Source of the DNA: Gammaproteobacteria bacterium
GTDB taxonomy: Bacteria; Pseudomonadota; Gammaproteobacteria; Xanthomonadales; SZUA-36
Length of the DNA stretch: 64,000 bases
Direction: 5' to 3'
Assembly (NCBI GenBank): GCA_030428105.1
Contig: JAUIBE010000009.1
Coordinates: forward strand, 1-64,000
The number at the start of each line of letters is the position of its first letter. The stretch's first letter is position 1. The position numbers and the translations under genes are program-made. Shown here piece by piece: positions 51,365 to 60,609 of this stretch. The notes under the pieces were generated by a model. It ran no database searches and was not told where the DNA came from. It saw only the letters and a program-made list of their open reading frames with translations.

Positions 51365-52111
51365 ATGGGCCTTCGAGTCTTACAACTCAGCGATTGTCAC
51401 TTGTCGGCAAAGCCCGACAAGCCTTACCGTGGCATCAGCGCGGACGCCAACTTCAAAGCCACGTGGAAAGCTGCCCGCGATTGGAACCCCGACCTGGTGC
51501 TGCTCACCGGCGACCTCAGCGAGGACGCCAGCGACGCTTCCTATGAGCGCCTTGCCTCCTGGCTTCCGGCCGAACCCCCTTGCCTGGCGCTGCCCGGTAA
51601 CCACGATGACCCCGCCACCATGGCGCGGTGGTTTCCACGCGGCCCGTGGGATGGCCCCCTGGCGTACGAGTCGGGTGAGTGGTTGATCGTGATGCTGAAC
51701 TCGGCGCTGCCGGGGCGGGTGGAAGGCGGATTTTCTGCGCAGGATATCGAAGCGCTCAGGGATGTGATCTCAGCCAGTACGTGTCCTCACGTGCTGCTGG
51801 CGCTGCATCACCAACCGATACCGGTTGAGGCGCCGTGGATCGATCGCTACCCATTGAGCGATCCGCAGCCGTTCCTGGACCTGGTCGATTCAGAGGCGCG
51901 CATTCGCTGCGTGATCTGGGGACACATCCACCACCACTTCGCCCGCGAGCGTAATGGCGTGCTGTTCCTCGGCTCGCCCTCCACTGCGGCCAATGCAGTG
52001 GCGAACGCGGAACGGTTCGAGGCAGACCCGGCGGGGCCGGCTTGTCGCACGCTGGTCCTGGAAGATTCGGGGTCGGTGACCTACGGGCAGGTATTCGCGG
52101 CCACTCTTTAG
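51365..52111 (+). CDS. CpdA-like metallophosphoesterase
   Basis: Calcineurin-like phosphoesterase resembling the cAMP phosphodiesterase CpdA (Icc). 248 aa from ATG at 51365 (MGLRVLQLSDCHL). Metal-site motifs in order: LSDCHL, TGDLSED, LPGNHDD, LALHHQP and WGHIHHHF. The protein would lower cAMP if it has the CpdA activity; the family also includes other cyclic-nucleotide enzymes. It lies just downstream of the YegP terminator and converges on the rubredoxin gene. Confidence 0.85.
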   Translation: MGLRVLQLSDCHLSAKPDKPYRGISADANFKATWKAARDWNPDLVLLTGDLSEDASDASYERLASWLPAEPPCLALPGNHDDPATMARWFPRGPWDGPLAYESGEWLIVMLNSALPGRVEGGFSAQDIEALRDVISASTCPHVLLALHHQPIPVEAPWIDRYPLSDPQPFLDLVDSEARIRCVIWGHIHHHFARERNGVLFLGSPSTAANAVANAERFEADPAGPACRTLVLEDSGSVTYGQVFAATL

Positions 52112-52124
52112 GGGTTACTGCAGG

Positions 52125-52307
52125 TCAGACCTCGATCATCTCGAAGTCCTGTTTCATGGCGCCGCAGTCCGGGCAGGTCCAGAACTCGGGCACATCGTCC
52201 CAGCGGGTGCCGGGGGCCAGGCCTTCCTCGGGGCAACCATCCGCTTCGCTGTAGATCCAGCCGCAGATGACGCACATCCAGGTCTTGTAGTCGTTGTTGT
52301 CGCTCAT
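52125..52307 (-). CDS. Rubredoxin
   Basis: 60-aa iron-sulfur electron carrier. Two CxxCG motifs, [14 protein letters not shown] and [14 protein letters not shown], bind one Fe. The spacing and [12 protein letters not shown] between them are classical. Located next to thiE and hemL, as in several gammaproteobacteria. Its redox partner is not in the window. Confidence 0.97.
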   Translation of the reverse strand: MSDNNDYKTWMCVICGWIYSEADGCPEEGLAPGTRWDDVPEFWTCPDCGAMKQDFEMIEV

Positions 52308-52369
52308 GAATTCCAGGGATTTTGATTAGAAACAGGGTTGAAGCGGGTTATGCGCTTTAAAATGGGCGC

Positions 52370-52996
52370 ATGAACCGACGATTCAAGCCGGGCCTGTACG
52401 TGCTGACGCCGCAGGTCTACCCCGACACCCAGCGCCTGGTGGCCGAAACCCGCGCGGCGTTGGCCGGCGGCGCTGCCATGGTCCAGTTCCGCGACAAGTC
52501 AGGTGACGCCGACTGGCGCCTGGCCGCTGCCACCGCGCTGCGCGCCGAGTGCGAGGCGTACGATGCGCCCCTGATCATAAACGACGACGCGCGGCTGGCC
52601 GCATCTTGCGGCGCCGCCGGCGTGCACCTGGGCAAAGAGGATGGCAGCGTTGGCAGCGCCCGCGCGCTGGCGGGAGACGCCGCCCTGATCGGCGTTTCCT
52701 GTTACAACAACATCGACCTGGCACGCCAGGCCGCAGCCGATGGGGCCGACTACCTGGCATTTGGCAGCGTGTTTTCCTCGGCCACCAAACCCGCGGCGGT
52801 TCACTGCCCACTGGACGTGATTCGCGCCGCCACGCGCTTTGATCGTCCACTGGTTGCGATTGGCGGCATCACCCCGGACAATGGCCGCGCCGTGATCGAG
52901 GCCGGGGCCGCCAGCCTGGCGGTAATCGGCGCCGTGTTTGGCGCCGCGGACATTCAATTGGCGGCCAGAACCTTCTCCGGCCTGTGGGCCGAATAA
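52370..52996 (+). CDS. thiE: Thiamine-phosphate synthase
   Basis: Joins the pyrimidine and thiazole phosphates to make thiamine phosphate. 208 aa TIM barrel with [40 protein letters not shown]-like [22 protein letters not shown] and [34 protein letters not shown] ends 6 nt before the ATG with no good Shine-Dalgarno, again hinting at leaderless translation. No TPP riboswitch is visible. It is 19 bp upstream of hemL on the same strand. Confidence 0.95.
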   Translation: MNRRFKPGLYVLTPQVYPDTQRLVAETRAALAGGAAMVQFRDKSGDADWRLAAATALRAECEAYDAPLIINDDARLAASCGAAGVHLGKEDGSVGSARALAGDAALIGVSCYNNIDLARQAAADGADYLAFGSVFSSATKPAAVHCPLDVIRAATRFDRPLVAIGGITPDNGRAVIEAGAASLAVIGAVFGAADIQLAARTFSGLWAE

Positions 52997-53015
52997 TCAA
53001 TACGGATCGTTTTTC

Positions 53016-54305
53016 ATGACTGCCAGCAACCAGCAACACGACCTGCTCAGCCGCGCTCGCGCGGTCATTCCAGGTGGGGTCAACTCGCCCGTCCGCGCGT
53101 TCAACGGAGTGGGCGGCGACCCGCTGTTCTTCGACCGCGCCGAGGGCGCCTGCCTGTACGACACCAACGGCAAGTCCTACATCGACTACGTGGGTTCGTG
53201 GGGGCCGATGATTGCCGGCCATGCGCATCCGCGAATTATCGAGGCGGTGCGCGAGGCTGCCACCCGCGGCCTGAGCTTCGGCGCGCCGTGCGCCGATGAA
53301 GTGCGGCTGGCGGAAAAGGTTTGCGAGCTGGTTCCGGGCCTGGACATGGTGCGAATGGTGAACTCCGGCACCGAGGCAACCATGAGCGCCATCCGCCTGG
53401 CGCGTGCGGCCACGGGGCGCGACCGCATCATCAAGTTCGAGGGCTGCTACCACGGCCACGCAGACAGCTTCCTGGTCAAAGCCGGTAGCGGCGCCCTGAC
53501 CCTGGGTGTGCCCAACTCACCCGGTGTACCGGCGGCGCTGGCGGACCTCACCCTCACCCTGCCCTACAACGACCTCGAGGCGGTAGAGCGTTGCTTTGCC
53601 GAAAACGAGGGCAAGATCGCCGCCATCATCGTTGAGCCGGTGGCTGGCAACATGAATTGTATTCCGCCGCTGGAGGGCTACCTCGAAGGGCTGAAGCGAT
53701 GCTGCGAAGCCAATGGCAGCATCCTGATTTTCGACGAGGTGATGACCGGCTTTCGCGTGGCCCGCGGCGGCGCGCAGGCGCTGTACGGCGTTCGCCCGCA
53801 TCTTTCTACCTTCGGCAAGGTGATTGGCGGCGGCATGCCGGTGGGCGCCTTCGGTGGCCAGCGGGCGCTGATGGAACAGGTAGCGCCCTCGGGCCCGGTG
53901 TACCAGGCCGGAACGCTTTCCGGCAATCCCGTGGCGATGGCAGCGGGGCTGGCCAGCCTGGAGCTGATTTCCGAGCCGGGCTTTTACCAGGCCCTGGCTG
54001 AAAAAGCGCGGCTGTTGTGCGAAGGCCTGCAGGCGGCGGCCGACTACTCAGGTGTTCCCTTCCGTACCACCGTGGTGGGCGGCATGTTCGGCCTGTTCTT
54101 CACCGCAGATGACACGATCATCAACTTTGACCAGGTCAGCCGTTGCGACATCGAAGCCTTCAAGCACTTTTTCCACCGTATGCTGGAAGGCGGCGTTTAC
54201 CTGGCGCCGTCGGCCTACGAGGCCGGGTTTGTTTCCTCGGCCCACTCCGAGGAGCACATCAACGCCACCATCGCCGCGGCGCGGGAGTCGTTTGCCAGGC
54301 TTTAA
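53016..54305 (+). CDS. hemL: Glutamate-1-semialdehyde 2,1-aminomutase
   Basis: PLP enzyme that makes 5-aminolevulinate in the C5 haem pathway. 429 aa from ATG at 53016 ([21 protein letters not shown]); the frame upstream overlaps thiE and is unused. Landmarks: [64 protein letters not shown] and the PLP Lys in [17 protein letters not shown]. The length matches the family. Confidence 0.97.
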   Translation: MTASNQQHDLLSRARAVIPGGVNSPVRAFNGVGGDPLFFDRAEGACLYDTNGKSYIDYVGSWGPMIAGHAHPRIIEAVREAATRGLSFGAPCADEVRLAEKVCELVPGLDMVRMVNSGTEATMSAIRLARAATGRDRIIKFEGCYHGHADSFLVKAGSGALTLGVPNSPGVPAALADLTLTLPYNDLEAVERCFAENEGKIAAIIVEPVAGNMNCIPPLEGYLEGLKRCCEANGSILIFDEVMTGFRVARGGAQALYGVRPHLSTFGKVIGGGMPVGAFGGQRALMEQVAPSGPVYQAGTLSGNPVAMAAGLASLELISEPGFYQALAEKARLLCEGLQAAADYSGVPFRTTVVGGMFGLFFTADDTIINFDQVSRCDIEAFKHFFHRMLEGGVYLAPSAYEAGFVSSAHSEEHINATIAAARESFARL

Positions 54306-54316
54306 GGGCTTGCCGG

Positions 54317-56104
54317 TCAGTACTCGGTATCAAGGTGGCGGCGCCAGGCGTCGATGCGCTGGCGCGCGATGTACTGCAACACTTCCTGCTGGCGCTCGGG
54401 CTCAAGGTCTGTGGCGCCGGTGAAGCGGGTCTGATCGCCATCCAGCATCACCTGGCCGTGGCCATCATCGCAGATGACCTCTACCAGTCCGCGCCGGTCA
54501 CTGCGCTCGTGGAGCGCGCACTTTTTCGAGTGCATGTCCGGGTCGAACATCACCGCTTCGAACGGCTCCAGGGTTACCTCGCCAGCCGCCCACCAGGAAA
54601 ACGTCGGCGCAAGGTCTGATTGCGAGAACACCGAAGCTGAAACCGAGCCGGGCTCGAACCCTTCACCGATAACGAACGCCGGAATCCGCGAATGCGCGGT
54701 CGTGCCCCAGGTGTCCAGTTCGAGCCGCGACATGGGGGTCATCGAGCGGTGGTCGCTGACCACTACCAGCACGCCGTCGTCAAAGAAGCCACTCGACTCA
54801 AGCTGCTCAAGGAAGGCCCCGAACTCGCGGTCGGCATACTTCATCACCCGTTCCAGGGAGCGCTCATCTGTGTCCGGGTCGCGGTAGGGTTGGTGGGTGC
54901 TGACGGTCTCCAGCGCCAGGAACCAGGGCGCTTCTGCGGCGCTCATCCAGCCCAACGCACGTTGATACAGCGCCCGGTCGGAAGCCGCGCCAAAAGCGAA
55001 TCGCTTCCAACCCTGGTAGAAAGGGTGCTCGTTACCCTCAACCTCGGCAAAGCCGATGTCGACCATCCACTCGCCCTTGCGGTACAGGGAGGCCGGGCCC
55101 GAGGTCAGGAAAGCGGTGTGGTAGCCCGCGCGGTTGAGCGCCTGCGGCAAGGTGCCTTCCAGCCCCCACATGGAATGAAACGGCGGGGTTTGGAACCAGT
55201 GCAGAAAGGGTGCCCACAACGGCTGGCCGCCCAGGATCCCCACCAGGCCCTTGTCGGTTGAAAAACCGATGCTGTGGAAGTTGTCAAAGCGCAGCCCCTG
55301 CTGTGCGGCGGCGTCCAGCCGGGGCGTCCAGTTCTCGAAACCGCCAAACAACTCGCTGTGCCAGGCCGACCAGGACTCGACAATGACCATGATGACATTG
55401 CGGCCCTGGCCCGGTGGCGTTGCGGCGCGCCATGGCATGGTCGGGACATCGGCGGAAAGCACCCGCTGCTGGGTTTCGGGGGCGTAGTGATTGCGGGCCG
55501 GGGTCGACATGTTGGCGACAAACACGTTCTCCACCGCCCAGTCGTTGACGTACTGCGACCCCTGGAAGTACACCGATGCCGCCAGGCCAGTGACCATGAC
55601 AACGGCCATCAGTCGGCGAAAGGCGCGTGTGGGCACGCTGGGCAGCCACCAGAGGAAGACGAACATGCCGCCAAGAGCCAGCAAGACCAGCAATGCCTGC
55701 GGCGTTCCCCCCATGCCCGAGGAAAACTGGTCCCACACCGCGGCGCCTTCCCCGGCAAACAGCGCTGCATCGGCCATCAGCAGGCGGGAATTGAACAGCG
55801 AAAACACAACCAGGTCGGCGCCATAAACCAGCACGATCACTCCCCAGGCGAAGTGGGGAATGCGGGTCAGGGTTTTTGTGCGCGCGAAGCTGGCGATTAG
55901 CAGCAGGCTGGCGAGTGTGCTGAACAGCACCAGGTCGGCGAGCAATACGTCGCGGTGAAAACAGCCGGGGCAGGCGATGTAGGTGCCCACCTCCTTGTCC
56001 ACCAACCAGGCGCGCAATGCGACCAGGACGCAAAGCGCCAGGAACAGGGCGAGCGCGCCCCACCGACCCGCGTTAATGCGCCGATCTGTGTCTTGCCGGG
56101 TCAT
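54317..56104 (-). CDS. Sulfatase-fold phosphotransferase (LtaS/OpgB-like)
   Basis: 595 aa from ATG at 56104 (MTRQDTDRRINAG), with upstream frame unused. Four to five N-terminal helices (to about residue 180) anchor a periplasmic alkaline-phosphatase-fold domain. The likely nucleophile is the Thr in GFSTDKGLVGILGG, with metal residues in IMVIVESWSAWHSE and VVVSDHRSM. Proteins of this type transfer phosphoglycerol or phosphoethanolamine to glycans, lipids or LPS. The exact donor and acceptor are unknown. Divergent from the DedA fusion. Confidence 0.85.
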   Translation of the reverse strand: MTRQDTDRRINAGRWGALALFLALCVLVALRAWLVDKEVGTYIACPGCFHRDVLLADLVLFSTLASLLLIASFARTKTLTRIPHFAWGVIVLVYGADLVVFSLFNSRLLMADAALFAGEGAAVWDQFSSGMGGTPQALLVLLALGGMFVFLWWLPSVPTRAFRRLMAVVMVTGLAASVYFQGSQYVNDWAVENVFVANMSTPARNHYAPETQQRVLSADVPTMPWRAATPPGQGRNVIMVIVESWSAWHSELFGGFENWTPRLDAAAQQGLRFDNFHSIGFSTDKGLVGILGGQPLWAPFLHWFQTPPFHSMWGLEGTLPQALNRAGYHTAFLTSGPASLYRKGEWMVDIGFAEVEGNEHPFYQGWKRFAFGAASDRALYQRALGWMSAAEAPWFLALETVSTHQPYRDPDTDERSLERVMKYADREFGAFLEQLESSGFFDDGVLVVVSDHRSMTPMSRLELDTWGTTAHSRIPAFVIGEGFEPGSVSASVFSQSDLAPTFSWWAAGEVTLEPFEAVMFDPDMHSKKCALHERSDRRGLVEVICDDGHGQVMLDGDQTRFTGATDLEPERQQEVLQYIARQRIDAWRRHLDTEY

Positions 56105-56224
56105 GAAAAGCCTGTGCGCGGGGCGAAGCAGCGGATCAAATGGGGAAGTCCCTTGCGAGGTCAGGATTTGACGCTTGGTTGCCGTATTATAGCGGCTCGC
56201 TTTGGCCCCAAAAGTTTTTGCCTC

Positions 56225-58264
56225 ATGGACTCTGGCTGGATACACGACCTGCTCAACTGGCTTGCCGCGAACCCCGGGTGGGGCTGGGCGCTGGTGTTCG
56301 CGGTGGCGTTTATCGAGTCGCTGGTGCTGGTGGGGATCCTGCTGCCCGGCATCATGATCCTGTTTGGCGTGGGCGCGCTGGTGGGCCTGGGCGTGATGCA
56401 GATGGTGCCCATCTGGCTGGCGGCATCGGCTGGCGCCTTCCTGGGTGACGCCATCAGCTACTTCCTGGGCCGGCGCTATCGCGAGCGGTTGATGGAAGTT
56501 TGGCCGTTCTCGCGTTTCCCCAACGTGATGCAGCGCGGGCGAAACTTCTTCAACAAGTACGGTGAGAAAAGCGTTTTCGCGGGGCGCTTTATCGGCCCGC
56601 TGCGGCCGATCATTCCCGCCATCGTCGGCATGCTCGACATGAAGCCTGCGCGCTTCCTGGTGGCCGACTTTGCCGCCAGCATTGCCTGGGCGCCGGCCTT
56701 CCTGCTTCCCGGCCTGTTCTTCGGCGCCTCGCTGGAAGTGGCTTCCGAGTATGCCGGACGCCTGGTCGTGGTTCTGGTGCTTGTATTGCTGTTGCTGTGG
56801 GCGGCCTGGTGGCTGATGCGGGCGGTCTACATGTTCTTTGCCAGCCGCTCGGCGCGCTGGTTGCGCAAGACCATCACCTGGTCGCGACGGCACCCGGTGC
56901 TGGGGCGCATCGCCGGCCCGCTGCTCGACCCCTCGCAGCCCGAAGTGCTCTCGGTCACCATGCTCGGCATCATCCTGGTGATCCTGTTCTGGGGTGTCAT
57001 CATGCTGGGCTTCATGGGGCCGTTTGCACCGCAGCCCGCCGCTTTCGATGCGGCGGTGGCCGATTTCGCACTGGCGCTGCGCAATGACCTCACCGACCCG
57101 GTGATGGTGGCGTTCTCGCAAATCTCCCGCTGGCAGGTCACGTTGCTGGCGGCGGTTGCGGTTTTGCTGTGGCTGTTGGGTGCGGGCCAGGTGAATGCTT
57201 CTGTGCACTGGCTGGTGGCCATTGGCGGCGGAGTGCTCATCCAGGCTTTGCTGGCCTGGGGGCTGCGCGCCACGCCACAGGTGGCGGCGCTAGGCAGCGA
57301 GAAATTCCCCGGGCCCAGTTCGGCGATGAGCCTGGCGACCGTGATCCTGGTGTTTTTCGCCGTGCTGGTGGCCAAGGAAATGAAGCGCACCCATCGCCAG
57401 TGGCCCTACCTGGCCTCCGGCCTGCTGTTGATCGTGCTGGGTATTGCGCGGGTCTACCTGGGGCTGGAATGGTTCAGCGGCGCGCTGATGGGCGTATTGC
57501 TGGGCCTGGCCTGGGTGAGCATCGTGGGTATCGCCTATCGCCAGCGTCGCCTGGAGCCGTTCTCGGGCACGGTGGCGGCCACCATTTTTTACTCGGCGCT
57601 GCTGTTCCTGTTCAGTTGGCAGGTGTCGCGACACGGCGAAGAAGACCTGGCCAGGCTGCAATCACCCGTGGTGGTTCGCGAGATGCCCGCGGCTCACTGG
57701 TGGCAGGATGGCTGGGGCGAGCTGCCGGTCGAGCGCACCCGGCTGGTCTCGGTGGCTTCGCGCGGGTTTAACCTGCAGGTCGCGGCGCCCATCGAATCAC
57801 TCCAGGCGCAACTGGCCGAGCAAGGCTGGACGGCGGTGGAGCCAGCCGACTGGCGCTGGTTCGTCCAGGCGCTCAACCCATCGCCGACCGAGGACAACGT
57901 TCCACTGGTCGCGCGCTCTTACCTGGGCCGTTCCGAGGCGCTGCTGATGCAGAAAGACCTGCCGGGCGACCGCCGCCAGCGGACGATTCGGTTCTGGGAT
58001 TCCGGCCTTCGCCTGAGCCCCGGTGGCGACACGGTCTACCTGGTGCAGATTTCCGACGAGGAACTGGTGCAGCGCTTTCGGCTCATCAGCTATTGGCGTT
58101 CGGCCTCCATTGGCAGCGATGCATTGCCCAAGGCGCGGGCGCTGTTTTCCGGCCTGGAAGTGCGCGACACCGGTTCGGGCATCGTGCTGGTCAGGCAGGC
58201 CCGTGGCCCTGGAATCGAGGCAGCAGGTCAACCAGGTTCTGAAGGCGGTCGATCGGGTCGCTGA
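56225..58264 (+). CDS. DedA-PAP2-like-LssY fusion membrane protein
   Basis: 679 aa from ATG at 56225. A DedA/VTT domain (about 1-200) has AFIESLVLVGILLPG, GDAISYFLGRRY and the flippase-type FAGRFIGPLRPIIPAIVGML. A six-helix PAP2-like domain (about 240-450) follows, but its catalytic motifs are changed: PSGH is PSSA (FPGPSSAMS) and the SRxxxGxHxxSD block is ARVYLGLEWFSG, so both His and the Asp are lost. A C-terminal LssY-like soluble domain (about 500-665) ends the protein. TATTAT lies upstream as a probable -10. Its last 74 bp overlap the convergent LON-domain gene. A lipid transport role is plausible; phosphatase activity is not expected. Confidence 0.85.
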   Translation: MDSGWIHDLLNWLAANPGWGWALVFAVAFIESLVLVGILLPGIMILFGVGALVGLGVMQMVPIWLAASAGAFLGDAISYFLGRRYRERLMEVWPFSRFPNVMQRGRNFFNKYGEKSVFAGRFIGPLRPIIPAIVGMLDMKPARFLVADFAASIAWAPAFLLPGLFFGASLEVASEYAGRLVVVLVLVLLLLWAAWWLMRAVYMFFASRSARWLRKTITWSRRHPVLGRIAGPLLDPSQPEVLSVTMLGIILVILFWGVIMLGFMGPFAPQPAAFDAAVADFALALRNDLTDPVMVAFSQISRWQVTLLAAVAVLLWLLGAGQVNASVHWLVAIGGGVLIQALLAWGLRATPQVAALGSEKFPGPSSAMSLATVILVFFAVLVAKEMKRTHRQWPYLASGLLLIVLGIARVYLGLEWFSGALMGVLLGLAWVSIVGIAYRQRRLEPFSGTVAATIFYSALLFLFSWQVSRHGEEDLARLQSPVVVREMPAAHWWQDGWGELPVERTRLVSVASRGFNLQVAAPIESLQAQLAEQGWTAVEPADWRWFVQALNPSPTEDNVPLVARSYLGRSEALLMQKDLPGDRRQRTIRFWDSGLRLSPGGDTVYLVQISDEELVQRFRLISYWRSASIGSDALPKARALFSGLEVRDTGSGIVLVRQARGPGIEAAGQPGSEGGRSGR

Positions 58265-58784
58265 ATTCCAGCAGGTGCTGTTTCTCCAGCCCGGCCAGGG
58301 GCAACAACTCGGCAAGTCGGTAACCCACCCAGGTGGCATCCTGCAATCGCTCCGGGGTGAAGTCGGGGTAGTGTTCCGAGGCTTTTTCCATGTAGCGCGC
58401 CAACACCTGGCTAAGCACATCAAAAGCCACCGGGACATCGGTTTCGGGCGGCTCGGGCAGCCAGTCGACCTCGCCCATCATCAGTCCGGCATCGGTCACC
58501 CGGTTGTTGCCCAGCACGAAACGTGAAGTGCCCAGGGTGGTGAGGCCCAGCAGGCCGTCTTCCATGGTGTACCAGTCAACGATGCGGGCCAGGGTGCCGA
58601 CCCGGGCCGAACGCGCCAGGGCGCCGGTTTCCGAACCTTCCACCAGGTAACAGACACCGAAGCCGGTATCGGTGCGTGCGCAGTTGCGCACCATGTCCAG
58701 GTAGCGTTGTTCAAAAATGCGCAGCGGTAGCTGGCCACCCGGGAACAGCACGGTGCGCAGGGGGAAAATGGGAATTTCTGGCAT
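58191..58784 (-). CDS. LON-substrate-binding-domain protein
   Basis: 197 aa resembling the N-terminal domain of Lon, without ATPase or protease parts. It starts MPEIPIFPLRTVLFPGGQLPLRIFEQRYLDMVRNC and contains GFGVCYLVEGSE, GTLARIVDWY and DGLLGLTTLGTSRF. It may bind substrates or partners; function unknown. Its 3' end overlaps the DedA fusion by 74 bp on the opposite strand. It follows mpl on the same strand, separated by a REP-like element. Confidence 0.88.
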   Translation of the reverse strand: MPEIPIFPLRTVLFPGGQLPLRIFEQRYLDMVRNCARTDTGFGVCYLVEGSETGALARSARVGTLARIVDWYTMEDGLLGLTTLGTSRFVLGNNRVTDAGLMMGEVDWLPEPPETDVPVAFDVLSQVLARYMEKASEHYPDFTPERLQDATWVGYRLAELLPLAGLEKQHLLEFSDPIDRLQNLVDLLPRFQGHGPA

Positions 58785-58822
58785 CTGTCTAGAAGTTTAG
58801 ACGGGTGGGTGGGGATTGCCAG

Positions 58823-58880
58823 CGCGGCGGGGCGCCGCTCCTACAGGGTTATTGGCGTGGCGTGGCGCCGATTCTACAGG
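58823..58880. repeat. REP-like element at the mpl 3' end
   Basis: GCGGCGGGGCGCCGCTCCTACAGG is followed, after a short spacer, by a second GGCGCCGATTCTACAGG unit. It is related to the element at 10.4 kb. The mpl stop codon (CTGTAG read on the minus strand) is inside the second unit. Confidence 0.6.
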
Positions 58881-60247
58881 TTGGCCAGGCCCTCGCAGAA
58901 CCGGGTTGGAACGGCTTCAAAGCCGCCGTTGCTCATAAACACCACGCGGTCGCCCGGCTGCACCGTATCCAGCATCTGCGACAGCAGCTCCGAGGCGCGG
59001 GTCACCACGCGCCCCCTGCCCTCCAGCGGCGCCAGGGCCTCGTGCGGATCCCAGTTGATGCCCTCGGAAGCGAACAGCCAGGCGCGATCGGCCGGCGCCA
59101 GCGCGGGGCCAAGTTCGTCGATATGCACGCCGGCCTTCATCGTGTTGCTGCGCGGCTCCAGCGCCACCAGCAGGCGCGCGGAGCTGTGCTTGCGGCGCAG
59201 GCCTTCCAGGGTCAGGCGAATGGCGGTGGGGTGATGCGCAAAGTCGTCGTAGACCTTCACATCGTTGGCGTCGTGAATCATTTCCAGCCGACGCTTCACA
59301 CCCTTGAACTGTGACAGCGATTCGATGGCTGCCGCCGGGTCGACACCTGCCGCAGCGGCGGCGGCAATGGCGGCGCAGGCATTCATCGCGTTGTGCCGTC
59401 CGCTCATTTCCCAGCCCAGGGTGCCGAGGACTTCACCGTCGCGGCTGAACTCCAGTTCGCTGCCATCCGGGCGAAGCAGCTTGACGCTCCAGCCGCCCTC
59501 GCCGTCGAGGTGGAAATGTTCCAGTTGGCTCCAGCAGCCGCGCTCGAGCACCGATTCCAGGTTCTGGTCGGCGCCGTTGCTGACAATCACGCCCTTGCCG
59601 GGAATGGTGCGGATGAGGTGGTGGAACTGGGTCTTGATGGCGGCCAGGTCGTCGTAAATATCGGCGTGGTCGAATTCCAGGTTGTTCAGCACCGCGATCT
59701 GCGGGCGGTAGTGGACGAACTTGGCGCGCTTGTCAAAAAACGCGGTGTCGTACTCGTCGGCCTCCACCACGAATACCTCTTCGCCATCACGCGCGGAAAG
59801 GCCGAAGTTGCCAGGCACACCGCCAATCAGGAAACCGGGCGCCCGTCCCGCGTCCTCCAGGATCCACGCCAGCATGCTGGAGGTTGTGGTTTTGCCGTGG
59901 GTGCCGGTAACCGCGATGACGGTTTTGCCGCGCAGGTAGTTCTCGCCCAGCCAGCGCGGGCCGGAGGTGTATTCCAGGCCCTGGTCCAGCACGTACTCGA
60001 CGGCGGGGTTGCCGCGGCTCAGCGCGTTGCCGATGATCACGAGATCGGGATGCGGCTGCAGGTGCGCCGGGTCGTAGCCTTCGCGCAGGTCGATGCCTTC
60101 GTCACGCAACAGCGTGCTCATTGGCGGGTAGGTGTGCTGGTCTGAGCCGGAGACGTTGTGTCCCGCACGGCTGGCCAGCACGGCAACGCCGCCCATAAAG
60201 GTGCCGCAGGCGCCAAGAATGTGAATGTTCTGTGTGGTCTTTTTCAT
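58874..60247 (-). CDS. mpl: Murein peptide ligase Mpl
   Basis: Joins the recycled tripeptide L-Ala-gamma-D-Glu-meso-DAP to UDP-MurNAc. 457 aa from ATG at 60247 (MKKTTQNIHILGACGTFMGG), exactly the usual length. ATP-binding VTGTHGKTTTSSMLAW, substrate motifs LEFDHADIYDDLAAIK and YDDFAHHPTAIRLTLEGLR are visible. With the amidase at 27.3 kb, it points to active peptidoglycan recycling. Divergent from the TusA-like gene. Confidence 0.97.
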   Translation of the reverse strand: MKKTTQNIHILGACGTFMGGVAVLASRAGHNVSGSDQHTYPPMSTLLRDEGIDLREGYDPAHLQPHPDLVIIGNALSRGNPAVEYVLDQGLEYTSGPRWLGENYLRGKTVIAVTGTHGKTTTSSMLAWILEDAGRAPGFLIGGVPGNFGLSARDGEEVFVVEADEYDTAFFDKRAKFVHYRPQIAVLNNLEFDHADIYDDLAAIKTQFHHLIRTIPGKGVIVSNGADQNLESVLERGCWSQLEHFHLDGEGGWSVKLLRPDGSELEFSRDGEVLGTLGWEMSGRHNAMNACAAIAAAAAAGVDPAAAIESLSQFKGVKRRLEMIHDANDVKVYDDFAHHPTAIRLTLEGLRRKHSSARLLVALEPRSNTMKAGVHIDELGPALAPADRAWLFASEGINWDPHEALAPLEGRGRVVTRASELLSQMLDTVQPGDRVVFMSNGGFEAVPTRFCEGLANL

Positions 60248-60294
60248 GCGGCGGTTGTGCAGCACCTGTGTAGTGGCGAGTTAGAATTATCGCC

Positions 60295-60576
60295 GTGACT
60301 CGATCAGGGTTAAAGAGCAGCGGGCAGCCTGCCGCGATAAATTCTTTCGGGACGGTGGATCAAACCATCGATGCCCGCGGCTTGCTGTGCCCCGAACCCT
60401 TGTTGCTATGCAGGAAAGCGCTGGATGCCCTGGCATCGGGTGGCCGTGTTCACGTGACCGCTACCGATGCCCATGCCGAGATCGATTTCGAGGTGTTCGC
60501 CAGGCGAACCCGTCACCAGGTGCTGTACAGCGGCTGGGACGGCGACACCTTTCACGCGCTGGTGGAGAAAGCCTGA
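60295..60576 (+). CDS. TusA-like sulfur carrier protein
   Basis: 93 aa with the sulfurtransferase signature VDQTIDARGLLCPEPLLLCRKALD, in which the CPxP Cys carries persulfide sulfur. Start codon is GTG at 60295, 7 nt after TAGAAT and without a Shine-Dalgarno, so possibly leaderless. It might serve tRNA thiolation or another sulfur pathway. No other sulfur-relay genes are adjacent. Confidence 0.88.
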   Translation: MTRSGLKSSGQPAAINSFGTVDQTIDARGLLCPEPLLLCRKALDALASGGRVHVTATDAHAEIDFEVFARRTRHQVLYSGWDGDTFHALVEKA

Positions 60577-60609
60577 GCCACCAGGCCGCAGGCAATCCGC
60601 ACCAGCGAA

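Noticed and set aside
56168-56190. TTGACG and TATTAT upstream of the DedA fusion as a classic sigma70 promoter.
   Set aside because: The spacer is only 11 nt; TATTAT alone may still be a -10.
56105-57208. Long N-terminal extension of the sulfatase-fold gene.
   Set aside because: It is rich in Gln/His/Arg and antisense to the DedA fusion; the conserved start is MTRQDTDRR at 56104.
60449-60458. TTCACGTGAC inside the TusA-like gene as a possible parS site.
   Set aside because: Only the inner 8 bp are palindromic and the flanks do not match; unlike the two recF sites.
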